Source of the DNA: Azorinus chamasolen
Lineage: Eukaryota; Mollusca; Bivalvia; Cardiida; Solecurtidae
DNA: 64,000 bases
Direction: 5' to 3'
Assembly: GCA_963576725.1 (NCBI GenBank)
Contig: OY755240.1
Location: forward strand, 64,072,412 to 64,136,411
Positions 54,301 to 59,745 of this stretch are shown here, in pieces. The notes under the pieces are model-generated. The model did no database searches, was not told the DNA's origin, and saw only the letters and a list, made by a program, of their open reading frames with translations. The position numbers and the translations under genes are program-made. Position 1 is the first letter of the stretch. Each line of letters starts with the position of its first letter.

Positions 54301-57236
54301 ATGGGTAAATGGATGTATTAGTTGTCTGGACATATCTTTCAGGTGTATGAACTTACTGTATTGTTGGTTAGGATCCAATTCGTGGCACGCACAGGACTCT
54401 TGATTAAAAAGTGTTCCCATTGGACAACTTCGCTCTATCCAATCAAATCCGAGAATGAACTCATTATATTTGTGTCGATCAGGATTGGCTTGTAAATTGC
54501 AGGCTGAATGCAGAAGAAAAAGAAAACATTTGTGAGTATGAAAACAAAATATCAGGTAATACAAGGCAATTAAATCTAGAACATTCGGTCAAAAAAAATA
54601 AAACAAAAAAAATGGCACATTAGGTTTAAGTAAAAGGAATAGGGCACATGTATTGTAGCTTGACTCAGATTTAAGCAAAATGCACAGGGAACAGGTATTG
54701 TAACTCGGCTCAGGTTAAACAAAAGGAATAGTGCACATGTATTGCAGCTCGACTCAGGTTTAATCAAAATGCATAGGGAACATGTATTGTAGCTCGACTC
54801 AGGTTTAATCAAAATGCATAGGGCACATGTATTGTAGCGCGACTCAGGTTTAAGCAAAAGGAATAGGGAACAGGTAATGTATTTCGACTAAGGTTTAATC
54901 TTTCCCTCATATAAACGCCTTTTACGCACTTGCAAGCATTGTTGTTCGACTCAGGTTTAAGTAAAAGGAATAGGGCACGTGTGTTGTTGTTCGACTCATG
55001 TTTAAGTAAAAGGAATAAGGCACGTGTATTGTTGTTCGACTCAGGTTTAAGTAAAATGAATAAGGCACGTGTATTGTTGTTCGACTCAGGTTTAAGTAAA
55101 AGGAATAGGTCACATGTATTGTTGTTCGACTCAGGTTTAATTAAAAGGAATAGGGCACGTGTATTGTTATTCGACTCAGGTTTAAGTAAAAGGAATAGGG
55201 CACGTGTATTGTTGTTCGATTCAGGTTTAAGAAAAAGGAATAAGGCACCTGTATTGTTGTTCGACTCAGGTTTAAGTAAAAGGCATAGGGCACGTGTATT
55301 GTTGTTCGACTCAGGTTTAAGTAAAAGGAATAATGCACATGTATTGTTGTTCAACTCAGGTTTAAATAAAAGGCATAGGGCACATGTATTGTTGTTCGAC
55401 TCAGGTTTAGGCAAAATGCATAGGGTATATGTATTTTGTTCGACTCAGAACTAAGCCAAATACATAGAACACATGTATTGTAGCTCGACTCAGGTTTAGA
55501 GGACACCTCTTATCAGGGTAGCATTGTTTCTCAAGTTACAGTTTTCTTAAAAATCCCTGAATATTCACTGTAAGCGTGACCCGTTTCATCTGTTTTAGAA
55601 CAGTCCATTTAAAATTCTGCTTTGAATGCGTTAAGATGTTGTCTACTTAAAACAAAGCATCGAGCACACATAAGAATGTTGGTCTTTTCGGATTGAATCA
55701 GTATAAATTCTTGCAAAAATAATCACAAACATCGGGTATCATCGGTGAAAACCGGAAAATATCGAGTTTCACTGAGAATGACAAACAGTTGTTTTTCATA
55801 ATTTGTCGACATTTCTGACAATCGAAACTCCTCCGCTATAATAGACCCTTTTCCGATCTTGCCGGTGTGAGTCGAGAAGTTACTGATGTATAAATGGTGC
55901 GATATGCATCTACTTACGCGGTCTTGTTGTTGATATGGGTTCCGTAATGAGCTGTCCAGCCCCTGTATCGGGCCCGCCCATTCCCTGCCCTCCCATACCG
56001 GTATTCGGCATACCGCCCATTGTGTTCATGTTATTCATTCTCTCTTGTCTTGCCTTTTCAGCTAATTCTGCAGGAGCTGGAATAAGTAGAACATAATAGA
56101 ACTGTAATAAATTCGTGATTTCTGTCTCTTTGTCGATAGTTTCATCCGGCCACACAATTTGGAAAGTAGAAACATGACCCTGAAATGTGTCGGAGAATAG
56201 GAACATTGTTAATCCAGTTGATTCATATTAGTCCGTTTGAATTTGGGACTTTACGTCGCTTTTAACAGTTTTTCAGTCACAATACGACGTCCAGCTAATT
56301 ACAGGTAGAGGAAGACACCACATTTGTTCTGTACACGAAACAAACTGCATTGTTTCGTACACACAGCACCTAGATAGAACCACCGACCTGCAGCAAGTCA
56401 GCTGGAAGGAGTTTAGATTTCGAATTCAACAAACCACAAGGGTTCCGCCATCACCTCATTTCCTCCTAGACTATTTTAAGACCCAACCACTTTGAATAAA
56501 TCAACTTAAGAGCATTTACTAGAAGAAAAAATATCAGGGTCCATGCTTATAAAGCTTTTGGTTGAGTCTGAGTTTCGTTCTCAAGCTTTTGATTGGTCAG
56601 ATTTGAGCCAAAGGCTCAAGTCTGACCATTCAAAAACTTGAGAACGAACTCAGACTCAACTAAACGTTTTATAAGCATGGACCCAGAATTATATAGTTTT
56701 GAAATCAATGTGATAAATAGAGCATTAGTTCCTATGGAGCAAATGCTCTTTTTTATCAGAATGGTTTCAAAAAATGTAGTTTACAGAGGCGTCAAAATGT
56801 ATCAGTAGGAGGGATAATAAATTGAATAAATCTACTGAAAAAGAACATTTACTAGGGAAAAATCAAAAAAATCATAATTGTATAGTTTTGGAACCGTTGT
56901 GATAAATAGAGTATTTGCTCATATGGAGCAAATGCTCTATTTATCACAATGGTTTCAAAAATGTTTTTAACGGAGGCGTCGAAATGCACCAGTAGGAGGG
57001 GGTACATGGGTTAAATAGATATAGCGGCGGATATTTGTCTGGCCGGCTTTCTGGAATAAGACGAGTGTAAAGTATGCCATACTCACAGGGGTTAACGGGA
57101 TTGTCGACCCACATGCAGCCACACATGTTCTGATTGAAGATCGTATTGGTTGGACATGGAAACCGCCGATCTCCCTGGAACGGTGCGTTAACCCGGAAGT
57201 ATCGAGGATTGTCAGCCGCCATCAGTAAACAGCCCT
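36230..57236 (-). CDS. Pif-like: Pif-like shell-matrix protein, 3' part (8 exons; complement join)
   Basis: Minus-strand exons 57087-57236, 55918-56076, 54357-54503, 51365-51594, 49415-49555, 47919-48009, 45481-45557 and 36230-36334 have AG/GT borders and join without a frame break into 365 residues plus stop. Order: a peritrophin-like module, a Met/Gly-rich linker, a second peritrophin-like module with the same cysteine spacing (C-x24-C-x10-C-x-C), then a laminin-G/concanavalin-like domain starting CRPELWLKF and ending GYIDD-FRLYRC, and a short Pro/Gly tail. Known family: Pif/BMSP proteins of molluscs are secreted, bind chitin and calcium carbonate, and combine VWA, chitin-binding and C-terminal LamG domains. 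The signal peptide and any VWA domain would lie beyond 57236 and were not found up to 64000. An extracellular chitin-binding matrix protein is well supported; the exact paralogue is not. Confidence 0.8.
36410..36692. mobile_element. Degenerate MITE B in the long last intron
   Basis: GACAAACAGAAAAGACCCAG, apex GGCTCATGTAGGAAC, right flank TATTCACGCGGTAAATATTTAA. Confidence 0.5.
36700..37546. other. Unique intron sequence of the Pif-like gene
   Basis: No exon that fits the open phases was found; one local inverted repeat (TGTGTGGAATATTGTACGGT / ACCGTACAATATCACAC, 36737-36792). Confidence 0.4.
37547..37753. mobile_element. MITE family D1
   Basis: TACAGTAAAACCTCTCTTAA to AGAGAGGTTTTACTGTA; apex CTCCTAGAGGAG, near-perfect stem. 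Confidence 0.92.
37776..37909. mobile_element. Half of a MITE A
   Basis: Starts at AAATGCTCTATTCATCGC, the right arm just past the apex, and runs to GAGGGAATGGGTTAA. The left half is absent. Confidence 0.8.
37910..38469. other. Unique intron sequence
   Basis: Contains scattered short inverted words (GACGACT / AGTCGTC), no family recognised. Confidence 0.35.
38470..38685. mobile_element. MITE family B1
   Basis: TTAACCATCTATTCCATAAA to GAGCAAAGGGTTAA; left arm partly deleted (CAAACAGCCGACACATATCC). Confidence 0.8.
38729..38936. mobile_element. MITE family D3
   Basis: TACTGTAAAACCTCTCTATA to GAGAGATTTTACTGTA; perfect apex CTCCTATAGGAG. Confidence 0.92.
39317..39470. mobile_element. MITE D2, left end lost
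   Basis: TTTGCTTAATGCAGGGCAAA ... GTCCTGCGTTAAGC; apex CTCCTATATGAG; right end GACTTTACTGTA. Confidence 0.75.
39585..39826. mobile_element. MITE family B1
   Basis: CATACCCTGATCAGACGG ... CCGTCTGATATGGGACTACTC, end GAGGGAAAGGGTTAA. Confidence 0.8.
39827..40500. other. Intron sequence, mostly unique
   Basis: A G arm remnant (CCAGGGTCTGTACTGTTTG, 40201-40219) and AG-rich tract 40055-40085; otherwise nothing. Confidence 0.35.
40500..40860. mobile_element. MITE D2 interrupted by A
   Basis: GTGGCTGCTTAA before and TGCAGAATACAAAGG after the A element; right arm CAGCATTAAGCTATCACCTG. Confidence 0.7.
40515..40757. mobile_element. MITE A nested in a D stem
   Basis: TTAACCCATTCATTC to GAGGGGTTAA, occupying the same TTAA of GCTTAATGCAG as the A copy at 32885. 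Confidence 0.88.
41059..41244. mobile_element. MITE family C
   Basis: ACAGATAAAAGGTTCGTGC ... TTATTTGGACCTCTG; long near-perfect hairpin with centre CGTCTCGAATAGACG. Confidence 0.88.
41455..41830. repeat. Degenerate minisatellite rich in CACGTG
   Basis: Units of about 20-26 bp of the form CACGTGACTGACAACAAG; CACGTG (an E-box core) occurs about seven times. Open frames over it are artefacts. Confidence 0.8.
42056..42260. mobile_element. MITE family D2
   Basis: CAGTAGAACATGTAGAAGC ... CAGGTTCTACTGTA; core GTAATGCAGAAAGC, apex CTCCTACAGGAG. Confidence 0.85.
42450..42560. mobile_element. MITE E hairpin
   Basis: AACAGTTTGGATCTAGATG, GACGCCGAGAAAATCGGCGTC; ends not clear. Confidence 0.7.
42676..42988. 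repeat. Direct duplication of about 110 bp
   Basis: TCTTTTGACATTTTCTACGA ... TCGATAAATA at 42676-42788 recurs diverged at 42880-42988, about 205 bp apart. A D4-type end (CAGTAAAACTTCGATTATTC) follows at 42993. Confidence 0.75.
43030..43981. other. Intron sequence with an A-like hairpin fragment
   Basis: Mostly unique; AAATTTGCGAC-type words at 43068 and GAATTTGCGACATATAAAA at 43697. GGATTTGCTCCACAGGAGCA (43791) is an A hairpin tip with short arms. Confidence 0.4.
43982..44186. mobile_element. MITE D1 with shortened left arm
   Basis: TACAGTAAAAAAGCCCTCTA to GAGGGGTTTTACTGTA; GTGAAAGTCCTCTAGGAGC shows loss of CATGCAGAAAGC from the left arm. Confidence 0.88.
44230..44436. mobile_element. MITE D4: D1 core with different ends
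   Basis: TACAGTAAATCCTCGATTAT and GTTCGAATAATCGAAG..TTTTACTGTA ends surround a perfect D1 core (GTGAAAGTCATGCAGAAAGC). Confidence 0.9.
44455..44885. mobile_element. MITE D2 (diverged) interrupted by L
   Basis: GGTGCTTAATGCAGTACG ... CTGCATATAGCTACCATC, split at TA 44604-44605, resuming TTTTCAATGGTCGCTTAAG. Confidence 0.75.
44606..44849. mobile_element. MITE family L
   Basis: CAGTTGAACTTCGATATCTC to GAGATATCGAAGTTCAACTG, TA on both sides. The interior holds a D2-like scrap (GCTTAATGCAGGTCTACAG). Confidence 0.9.
45020..45075. repeat. (CA)n-rich microsatellite
   Basis: CACACACACAAGCACATGCA and following CA units. Confidence 0.8.
45481..45557 (-). CDS. Pif-like gene, LamG exon 4
   Basis: 77 bases, phase 1 to phase 0; acceptor TTTTCGCAG, donor GTAAGT at 45480. 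Encodes DITLRDSGFLIGSC, then NGRGFVGYIDD. The IG.C..GRGFVGYIDD block is the LamG closing motif. Confidence 0.78.
45684..45920. mobile_element. MITE family H (truncated)
   Basis: Inverse of the copy at 50520. CTTGTAAATAGTGTAGGAGC then CTGTCTCATCAGGGTCTTC: one stem arm is deleted. The flank GCAATCACTGCTGTGGAGTG is shared. Confidence 0.8.
45954..46161. mobile_element. MITE family D1 (best copy)
   Basis: TACAGTAAAACCTCTCTTAA to AGAGAGGTTATACTGTA with a perfect 36-bp-arm stem and apex CTCCTAGAGGAG. Confidence 0.93.
46460..46631. mobile_element. MITE D2, hairpin collapsed
   Basis: TACAGTAATGAAACTACAAC ... GTAATTACTGTA; AGCTTAATGCAGTTCACCTC joins the two arm bases without the apex. Confidence 0.7.
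46632..46750. mobile_element. MITE B fragment
   Basis: GCAAACAGTGTGAACCTATA, GTCTACTCCGTTTGC. Confidence 0.5.
46916..47090. repeat. Foldback sequence, unassigned
   Basis: ATGAAACTCGTTTACTATA and its complement around GACACTCGCTAAAGCTCGTG (46974-47034), with outer arms AATCTTACATTCGTG / CTCGTGTAAGATCC. No second copy seen. Confidence 0.7.
47124..47300. mobile_element. MITE B, hairpin collapsed
   Basis: AACCTTTCCATCATATAAA, CAAACAGAGTAATTCAGTG, TCTGATCAGCAATC. Confidence 0.5.
47302..47548. mobile_element. MITE family B (B1/B2 intermediate)
   Basis: TTAACACTTTCCTTCATG start, apex GGCTCCTATAGGAGCC, TTAATATTCATGATG flank, AATATAGAACAGG end. Confidence 0.88.
47919..48009 (-). CDS. Pif-like gene, LamG exon 3
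   Basis: 91 bases, phase 0 to phase 1; acceptor GTTTCAG, donor GTAAAC at 47918. Encodes KGDWKTVTLMYDGNQVTGIV, then DQEIKTAPLK. The W..VTL.YDG..V.G.VD pattern is typical of the LamG strand pair. Too short to stand out as an open frame; found by phase and motif. Confidence 0.75.
48080..48145. mobile_element. MITE E left half
   Basis: AACTCTTTTCCTGCCGATCG, ACTGGATCCAGATGAGACGC, then abuts TTAA of the next element. Confidence 0.6.
48146..48620. mobile_element. MITE B1 interrupted by B2
   Basis: TTAACTCTTTACTC start and hairpin; interrupted at TTAA 48305; resumes CTAGGCCATTATGAAAATGA. Confidence 0.8.
48305..48547. mobile_element. MITE B2 nested in B1 (inverted)
   Basis: TTAACCCTGTTCTATATTTT start, GAAATATGGAAGGTGCATG, stem GAGCAGACCCTGATCAGACG, apex CTCCTTTAGGAG, end GAGGGAAAGGGTTA. 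Confidence 0.88.
48621..48764. mobile_element. D/L fragment
   Basis: GGGAGCTTTCAGCATTAC (D2 right arm) then GAGATATCGAAGTTCAACTG (L right end). Confidence 0.65.
48854..49084. mobile_element. MITE family A
   Basis: TTAACTCATTCCCTCC to GGAGGGAATGTGTTAA; apex GCTCCTGTGGAGC. Confidence 0.9.
49084..49243. mobile_element. Half of a MITE B1
   Basis: Begins CAGGGTCTGCTCAGTTTGC, the right stem arm, directly against the A element; ends GGTAAAAGAGTTAA. Confidence 0.75.
49415..49555 (-). CDS. Pif-like gene, LamG exon 2
   Basis: 141 bases, phase 0 to phase 0; acceptor GCTGTTACAG, donor GTGAGT at 49414. Encodes VLVSNCFAQFLGSIEIAINQ, then TMEVIFRVEAQNG and VEIRIPYA: alternating beta-strand character with one Cys, the middle of the LamG domain. 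A (CAGT)n/(GGAC)n tract lies directly downstream of the donor in the intron. Confidence 0.78.
49597..49826. mobile_element. MITE family A
   Basis: TTAATCCATCTCCTC to GAGGTAATGGGTTAA; apex GCTCCATATAGGAGC. Starts about 40 bases upstream of LamG exon 2. Confidence 0.88.
49868..50112. mobile_element. Degenerate MITE B
   Basis: TTAACCCATTATCGG, GAGTAGACTCAGATCCGAC, GACCAGGGTCTGTTCTG. Confidence 0.6.
50193..50467. mobile_element. MITE D2 lacking the apex
   Basis: TACAGTAGACCCCGTCTAAT to GGGGGGTTACTGTA. The stem closes as GCAGAAAGCTTTCTGC: the 12-bp apex CTCCTATAGGAG is cleanly absent. About 65 extra bases lie in the right flank. Confidence 0.9.
50520..50769. mobile_element. MITE family H (best copy)
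   Basis: TTAATCCTTCGCTTGC to GCAAGAGAAGGCTTAA; stem GTAAATAGTGAAGACCC, apex GCTCCTGCGGGAGC; flank with CAGTGCACTCCACAGCAGTG. Confidence 0.9.
50766..50970. mobile_element. MITE B1 with shortened hairpin
   Basis: Shares TTAA with H. CAAACAGAGTCTGATCAGG: left arm and apex deleted. Ends TAAAGAGTTAA. Confidence 0.8.
51084..51325. mobile_element. Degenerate MITE B with a C end scrap
   Basis: AGGGCTCCAGATAACC (C end) then GAAAACAGAGAAAAACCAG, CAGCTCCTGTAGGGTCTGC. Confidence 0.5.
51365..51594 (-). CDS. Pif-like gene, LamG exon 1
   Basis: 230 bases, entering in phase 1 and leaving in phase 0; acceptor TTCGTTGCAG, donor GTGAAT at 51364. Encodes CRPELWLKFNEQDIVDSAG and later GKFDGTGLLTVWQYA and ELTITLRIFEYAGG. 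This is the first half of a LamG/concanavalin beta-sandwich; the C..P.L.L.F start and the F.G...L..W strand match the family pattern. GC content is above the flanking introns. Confidence 0.8.
51658..51933. mobile_element. MITE D4 with triplicated right end
   Basis: TATAGTAAAAACTGG ... D1-type core with 16 extra bases at the apex. The right end TTTGAGTGTTTGTATAATCG is tandemly repeated three times before TTTACTGTA. Confidence 0.85.
52016..52258. mobile_element. MITE family F
   Basis: TTAACTCGTTTGGCGCC to GGCGGTGAAAGGGTTAA; stem GTGAAGTCCCTGATCAGACG with right arm GATCTGGGACTGCAC, mismatched at two positions. Confidence 0.92.
52255..52629. mobile_element. MITE B interrupted by D2
   Basis: Shares TTAA with F. 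Stem CCCTAATCAGACGGCTCC ... TGATTTGGG, split at TA inside the right arm, resuming CTCTGTTTGCAAAGACG. Confidence 0.85.
52374..52578. mobile_element. MITE D2 nested in a B stem arm
   Basis: CAGTAAAAACCCTCTAATG to AGAGGGGATTTAGTG between TA copies; apex CTCCTACAGGAG. Confidence 0.9.
52667..52855. mobile_element. MITE family C
   Basis: AAGAGCTACAGATAAAGG to TTATCTGGACCTCTG; ATTTCC is repeated on both flanks. Confidence 0.88.
52987..53620. repeat. Minisatellite, 34 bp x about 18
   Basis: Units AGATTCACAATAGTCGCCAT followed by GTTGCAAGCAGCCT, variably diverged. Lies in the intron between Pif-like exons at 51594 and 54357. Confidence 0.88.
53620..53784. mobile_element. MITE D3, left end replaced by the minisatellite
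   Basis: ATAGCCACTAAACTACATC ... GAGAGGTTTTACTGTA; right stem arm shortened (CGCTCCTATCCACCTTGC). Confidence 0.8.
53886..54307. mobile_element. MITE B1 with an internal insertion
   Basis: TTAATCCTTTACTCC start; 54003-54160 is foreign (CTCGAGGTCTCGAGG inside); the stem base ACAGAGCAGACCCTGATCAG is duplicated at 54181 and 54207; ends ATGGGTAAA 50 bases from exon 54357-54503. Confidence 0.75.
54357..54503 (-). CDS. Pif-like gene, exon with peritrophin-like module 2
   Basis: 147 bases, phase 1 at both ends; acceptor TGCATTCAG, donor GTAAGT at 54356. Encodes CNLQANPDRHKYNEF, then WIERSCPMGTLFNQESCACH. The cysteine spacing is identical to module 1 and the NTIFNQ / GTLFNQ block is shared, so the two exons are paralogous modules. 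Confidence 0.8.
54640..55500. repeat. Minisatellite, 45 bp x about 19
   Basis: Units GTTGTTCGACTCAGGTTTAA plus GTAAAAGGAATAGGGCACGT. The 45-bp period keeps frames open on both strands (15-residue repeats). A B-end scrap (54896-54936) interrupts it. It lies inside an intron of the Pif-like gene. Confidence 0.9.
55501..55917. other. Unique intron sequence
   Basis: No repeat recognised; ends at the donor of the linker exon. Confidence 0.4.
55918..56076 (-). CDS. Pif-like gene, Met/Gly linker exon
   Basis: 159 bases, phase 1 at both ends; acceptor TTATTCCAG, donor GTAAGT at 55917. Encodes PAELAEKARQERMNN followed by a Met/Gly/Pro stretch (MGGMPNTGMGGQGMGGP) and a Thr/Pro end. No fold is expected; it looks like a flexible linker between the two chitin-binding modules. 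Confidence 0.7.
56450..56815. mobile_element. MITE A interrupted by foldback J
   Basis: ATTTCCTCCTAGACTATTTT ... interrupted at about 56534, resuming GAATTATATAGTTTTGAAAT; hairpin decayed at the apex. Confidence 0.8.
56534..56684. mobile_element. Foldback J nested in A
   Basis: TCAGGGTCCATGCTTATAAA and its complement, with an inner inverted TTGATTGGTCAGATTTGAGCC; about 150 bp. Confidence 0.85.
56820..57015. mobile_element. MITE A, left end truncated
   Basis: TTGAATAAATCTACTGAAAA start; apex GCTCATATGGAGC; ends GGGGGTACATGGGTTAA, 72 bases from the donor of exon 57087-57236. Confidence 0.82.
57087..57236 (-). CDS. Pif-like gene, exon with peritrophin-like module 1
   Basis: 150 bases, phase 1 at both ends; acceptor TTTTTCAG, donor GTGAGT at 57086. 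Encodes GCLLMAADNPRYFRV, then FPCPTNTIFNQNMCGCMWVD. Cysteine pattern C-x24-C-x10-C-x-C with aromatic residues between, as in CBM14/peritrophin-A chitin-binding domains, though with fewer cysteines than the canonical six. The exon sits between an A-family MITE ending near 57015 and a D3 MITE starting at 57261. Confidence 0.8.
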
Positions 57237-57260
57237 CTGAAAAATATAATTGGGTACATG

Positions 57261-57477
57261 TACAGTAAAACCCCTCTATAACGGCCACCAAAGTGTGTTA
57301 ATTAGTTGGTATTTAGGGCAGGTGGCTGCTTAAAGCAAGTTGACAGTAAAACAGAACGCTCCTATAGGAGCGTTCTGTTTTACTTTCACCTTGCTTTAAG
57401 CAGCCACCTGCCTTTAACACAAAATACGAGTGGCCGTTATAGTAATTTAGTGGCCGTTATAGAGAGGTTTTACTGTA
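57261..57477. mobile_element. MITE family D3
   Basis: TACAGTAAAACCCCTCTATA to GAGAGGTTTTACTGTA with perfect apex; a 20-bp right-end duplication (GTGGCCGTTATAG). It sits 24 bases upstream of the acceptor of exon 57087-57236. Confidence 0.92.
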
Positions 57478-57551
57478 TTTAGAACAGAATTGTGTTTGCA
57501 CAAATTTAGACCCACTTCACATTCAGCATAAAACATACAGTAAACCTCCAT

Positions 57552-57788
57552 TTAGCCCTCTACTGCATGAATATTCATATAAGAAATAATGGCCTCATGA
57601 ATATTAATTAGATTAATTATTATTATAGTACATGGACATTTTTGGCCAAGGCAGACACTGCAGAATCAGATCTATATTATCTCATAAGCAAACAGAGCAG
57701 ACCCTGATCAGATAGATTCTGTTGGATCCATCTGAACTGTGGATTTATGAATGCAAAGAAAGGCGTATTTATGGAGAAAAGCATTTAA
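57552..57788. mobile_element. MITE family B1
   Basis: TTAGCCCTCTACTGCATG start, GAGCAGACCCTGATCAGAT, right arm decayed. Confidence 0.75.
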
Positions 57789-57813
57789 ACGAACATAGGT
57801 CTAACTCTGTGTA

Positions 57814-58042
57814 TTAACCCATTCCCTCATATTGACGACTTTTGACGACTCTGTAAAAGTCACTTTGTGAAACCATTGTGATAAATAGAGCATTTGCTCC
57901 TATATGAGCAAATGCTCTATTTATCACAATATTTTCAAATTACACAATTCTAAAATTTTCCTTTTCTCTAGATAATGCTCCTTTTCGGTAGATTTATTCA
58001 GAAAGGTTGTATCTAAAATTAGCCTATGTGGGAATGGGTTAA
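57814..58042. mobile_element. MITE family A
   Basis: TTAACCCATTCCCTC to GGGAATGGGTTAA; apex GCTCCTATATGAGC. Confidence 0.92.
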
Positions 58043-58049
58043 GACAGTA

Positions 58050-58127
58050 CGAAGCTTAATGTAAGAGAAAGTTGTAAAAAGCTCCTGCAGGAGCTATCTG
58101 CATTAGTTTCGTCGTGCATAAATCAGT
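58050..58127. mobile_element. MITE D2 core fragment
   Basis: GAAGCTTAATGTAAGAG, apex CTCCTGCAGGAG, GTCGTGCATAAATC. Confidence 0.65.
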
Positions 58128-58856
58128 GTTAGACCACATTCGTAACAAATCACATTCGTAACACGTGTTACAAATGTGATTCGGAAATCGAGCACATATG
58201 TAACACATTTTGTGACGAATTTGTAACACGTCAAATTTCATAAGAAAATGAAGCTAAAAAGTGCATGTGCATCATCTCTCATCGCAAAAATGAAACGTTG
58301 TTCAAATTTTAACAACAAACTAAATAATAGCAAAAGAAATGACTAAGGACTTTTTTCCTAAAGGTATATCATTATATTTATAGTTGCTAAAATAGTTGGC
58401 ATAGTGTATTAATTACTCAATTAAAAGCAAATAAAGGAACTAAGAAATAATATTTATTAAATCATAGTCACACATTAACATCATTACCTAGGTACATGTA
58501 CACGTACAAATGTATATGACAAGTTCTATGAAAAATGTAAACTCTTCAATACATTTTAGGCAGGTATCCTAAAACATATTACAAGCATGTACATTATATC
58601 TTTAAAACATGCTGATAAGGTTGTGAAAAGTTGAGACATGACCCTCAAGGAAATATAGTAACATATACAATGATAATCCTATTACTATTAACTAATTGAA
58701 CATTGTCATTCAGGAACTCAACCTGTTACATATGTGATTCTTCTGTCAACCCCCATGTCGGACACTCACATTTGCAACACATTTTACCTGTTACGAATGT
58801 GATCACATTCGTAAAATATATGTTACAAATGTGATCCGTTACGAATGTGGTCTAAC
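58128..58856. mobile_element. Element K, 729 bp with inverted ends
   Basis: GTTAGACCACATTCGTAAC and its exact complement at 58838-58856, with several inner inverted ATCACATTCGTAAC words. The interior (58250-58720) is AT-rich and has no credible reading frame. Non-autonomous; TA may be the target. Confidence 0.8.
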
Positions 58857-58865
58857 AAAGCAGAC

Positions 58866-59038
58866 ATCAGGGTCAATGCTTATAAAACGTTTAGTTGAGT
58901 CTGAGTTCGTTCTCAAATTTTTGATTGGTCAGATTTGAGCCAAAGGCCAATCAAAAGCTTGAGAACTCAAATCTGACCAATCAAAAGCTTGAGAACGACA
59001 CTCAGACTCAACTAAAAGCTTTATAAGCATGAACCCTG
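58866..59038. mobile_element. Foldback J, second copy
   Basis: CAGGGTCAATGCTTATAAAA ... TTTATAAGCATGAACCCTG, with a duplicated AATCAAAAGCTTGAGAAC segment in the centre. Confidence 0.82.
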
Positions 59039-59126
59039 CTTTAAAGATACCTATTATAAAGCCGTTGATTTAGACAGTTTTTCAATATCTATACAAATAA
59101 TGTAATAAGTGTCAACCAGTTTTGAT

Positions 59127-59318
59127 CAGAGCTACAGATAAAGGTGTGCACTCAAATACTAACATCGTCATTTCTCCACCAAACCCTGTGTTATGACCAC
59201 TCTTTAGAATCGTCTCGAAGAGACGATTCTAAAGAGTGGTCACAACATAGGGTTTGGTGGAGGAATAAGGACGTTATTCTTGTACTATTATAATTTACGC
59301 ATCTTATCTGGACCTCTG
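59127..59318. mobile_element. MITE family C (perfect 8-bp target duplication)
   Basis: CAGAGCTACAGATAAAGG to TTATCTGGACCTCTG flanked by GTTTTGAT at 59119-59126 and 59319-59326. Hairpin nearly perfect. Confidence 0.95.
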
Positions 59319-59326
59319 GTTTTGAT

Positions 59327-59400
59327 CCTGATGGAACACTTGTTCACACGGCGTCTCATCGGATCCAGTGTGTTTCCGACGGCCAACCACAAAATTGTCT
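59327..59400. mobile_element. MITE E fragment
   Basis: GATCCTGATGG ... ACACGGCGTCTCATCGGATCC. Confidence 0.5.
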
Positions 59401-59453
59401 CTAGTATACTAACCTTGCTCTTATGCACTATATACAGTATTCATTTACATGTG

Positions 59454-59658
59454 TACAGTTAAACCCATCTAACCCGGAATTGTAACTTTAGAACTGATGC
59501 CAGTTTTAAGACAGGTGATAGCTAAAATGCTGGGTGAAAGTAATGCAGAAATTCCCCAAAGTTTCTGCATTGACGTCCATCCTGCAGTAAGCTGTCACTC
59601 GCCTAAAAGATCTTAATTCTTCCTTATTGAAAGTCTGGTTTAAGGGTATTGTACTGTA
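59454..59658. mobile_element. MITE D1 (diverged)
   Basis: TACAGTTAAACCCATCTAA ... GGGTATTGTACTGTA; apex replaced by TTCCCCAAAG. Confidence 0.8.
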
Positions 59659-59664
59659 TACTTA

Positions 59665-59745
59665 TATTTACGCAGAGCCGTCTTGTCTGGGTCGACTCTG
59701 TTTGCAAAGGCGTGAAAAGGGCTTTTATATAAGGGAAAGGGTAAA
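59665..59745. mobile_element. MITE B right half
   Basis: GAGCCGTCTTGTCTGGGTCG ... AAGGGAAAGGGTAAA. Confidence 0.65.

Noticed and set aside
54809..55454. Open frames of 201 and 174 codons on opposite strands with 15-residue repeats
   Set aside because: Both are read from the 45-bp minisatellite; a period divisible by three keeps frames open. The region is an intron between in-phase Pif-like exons.
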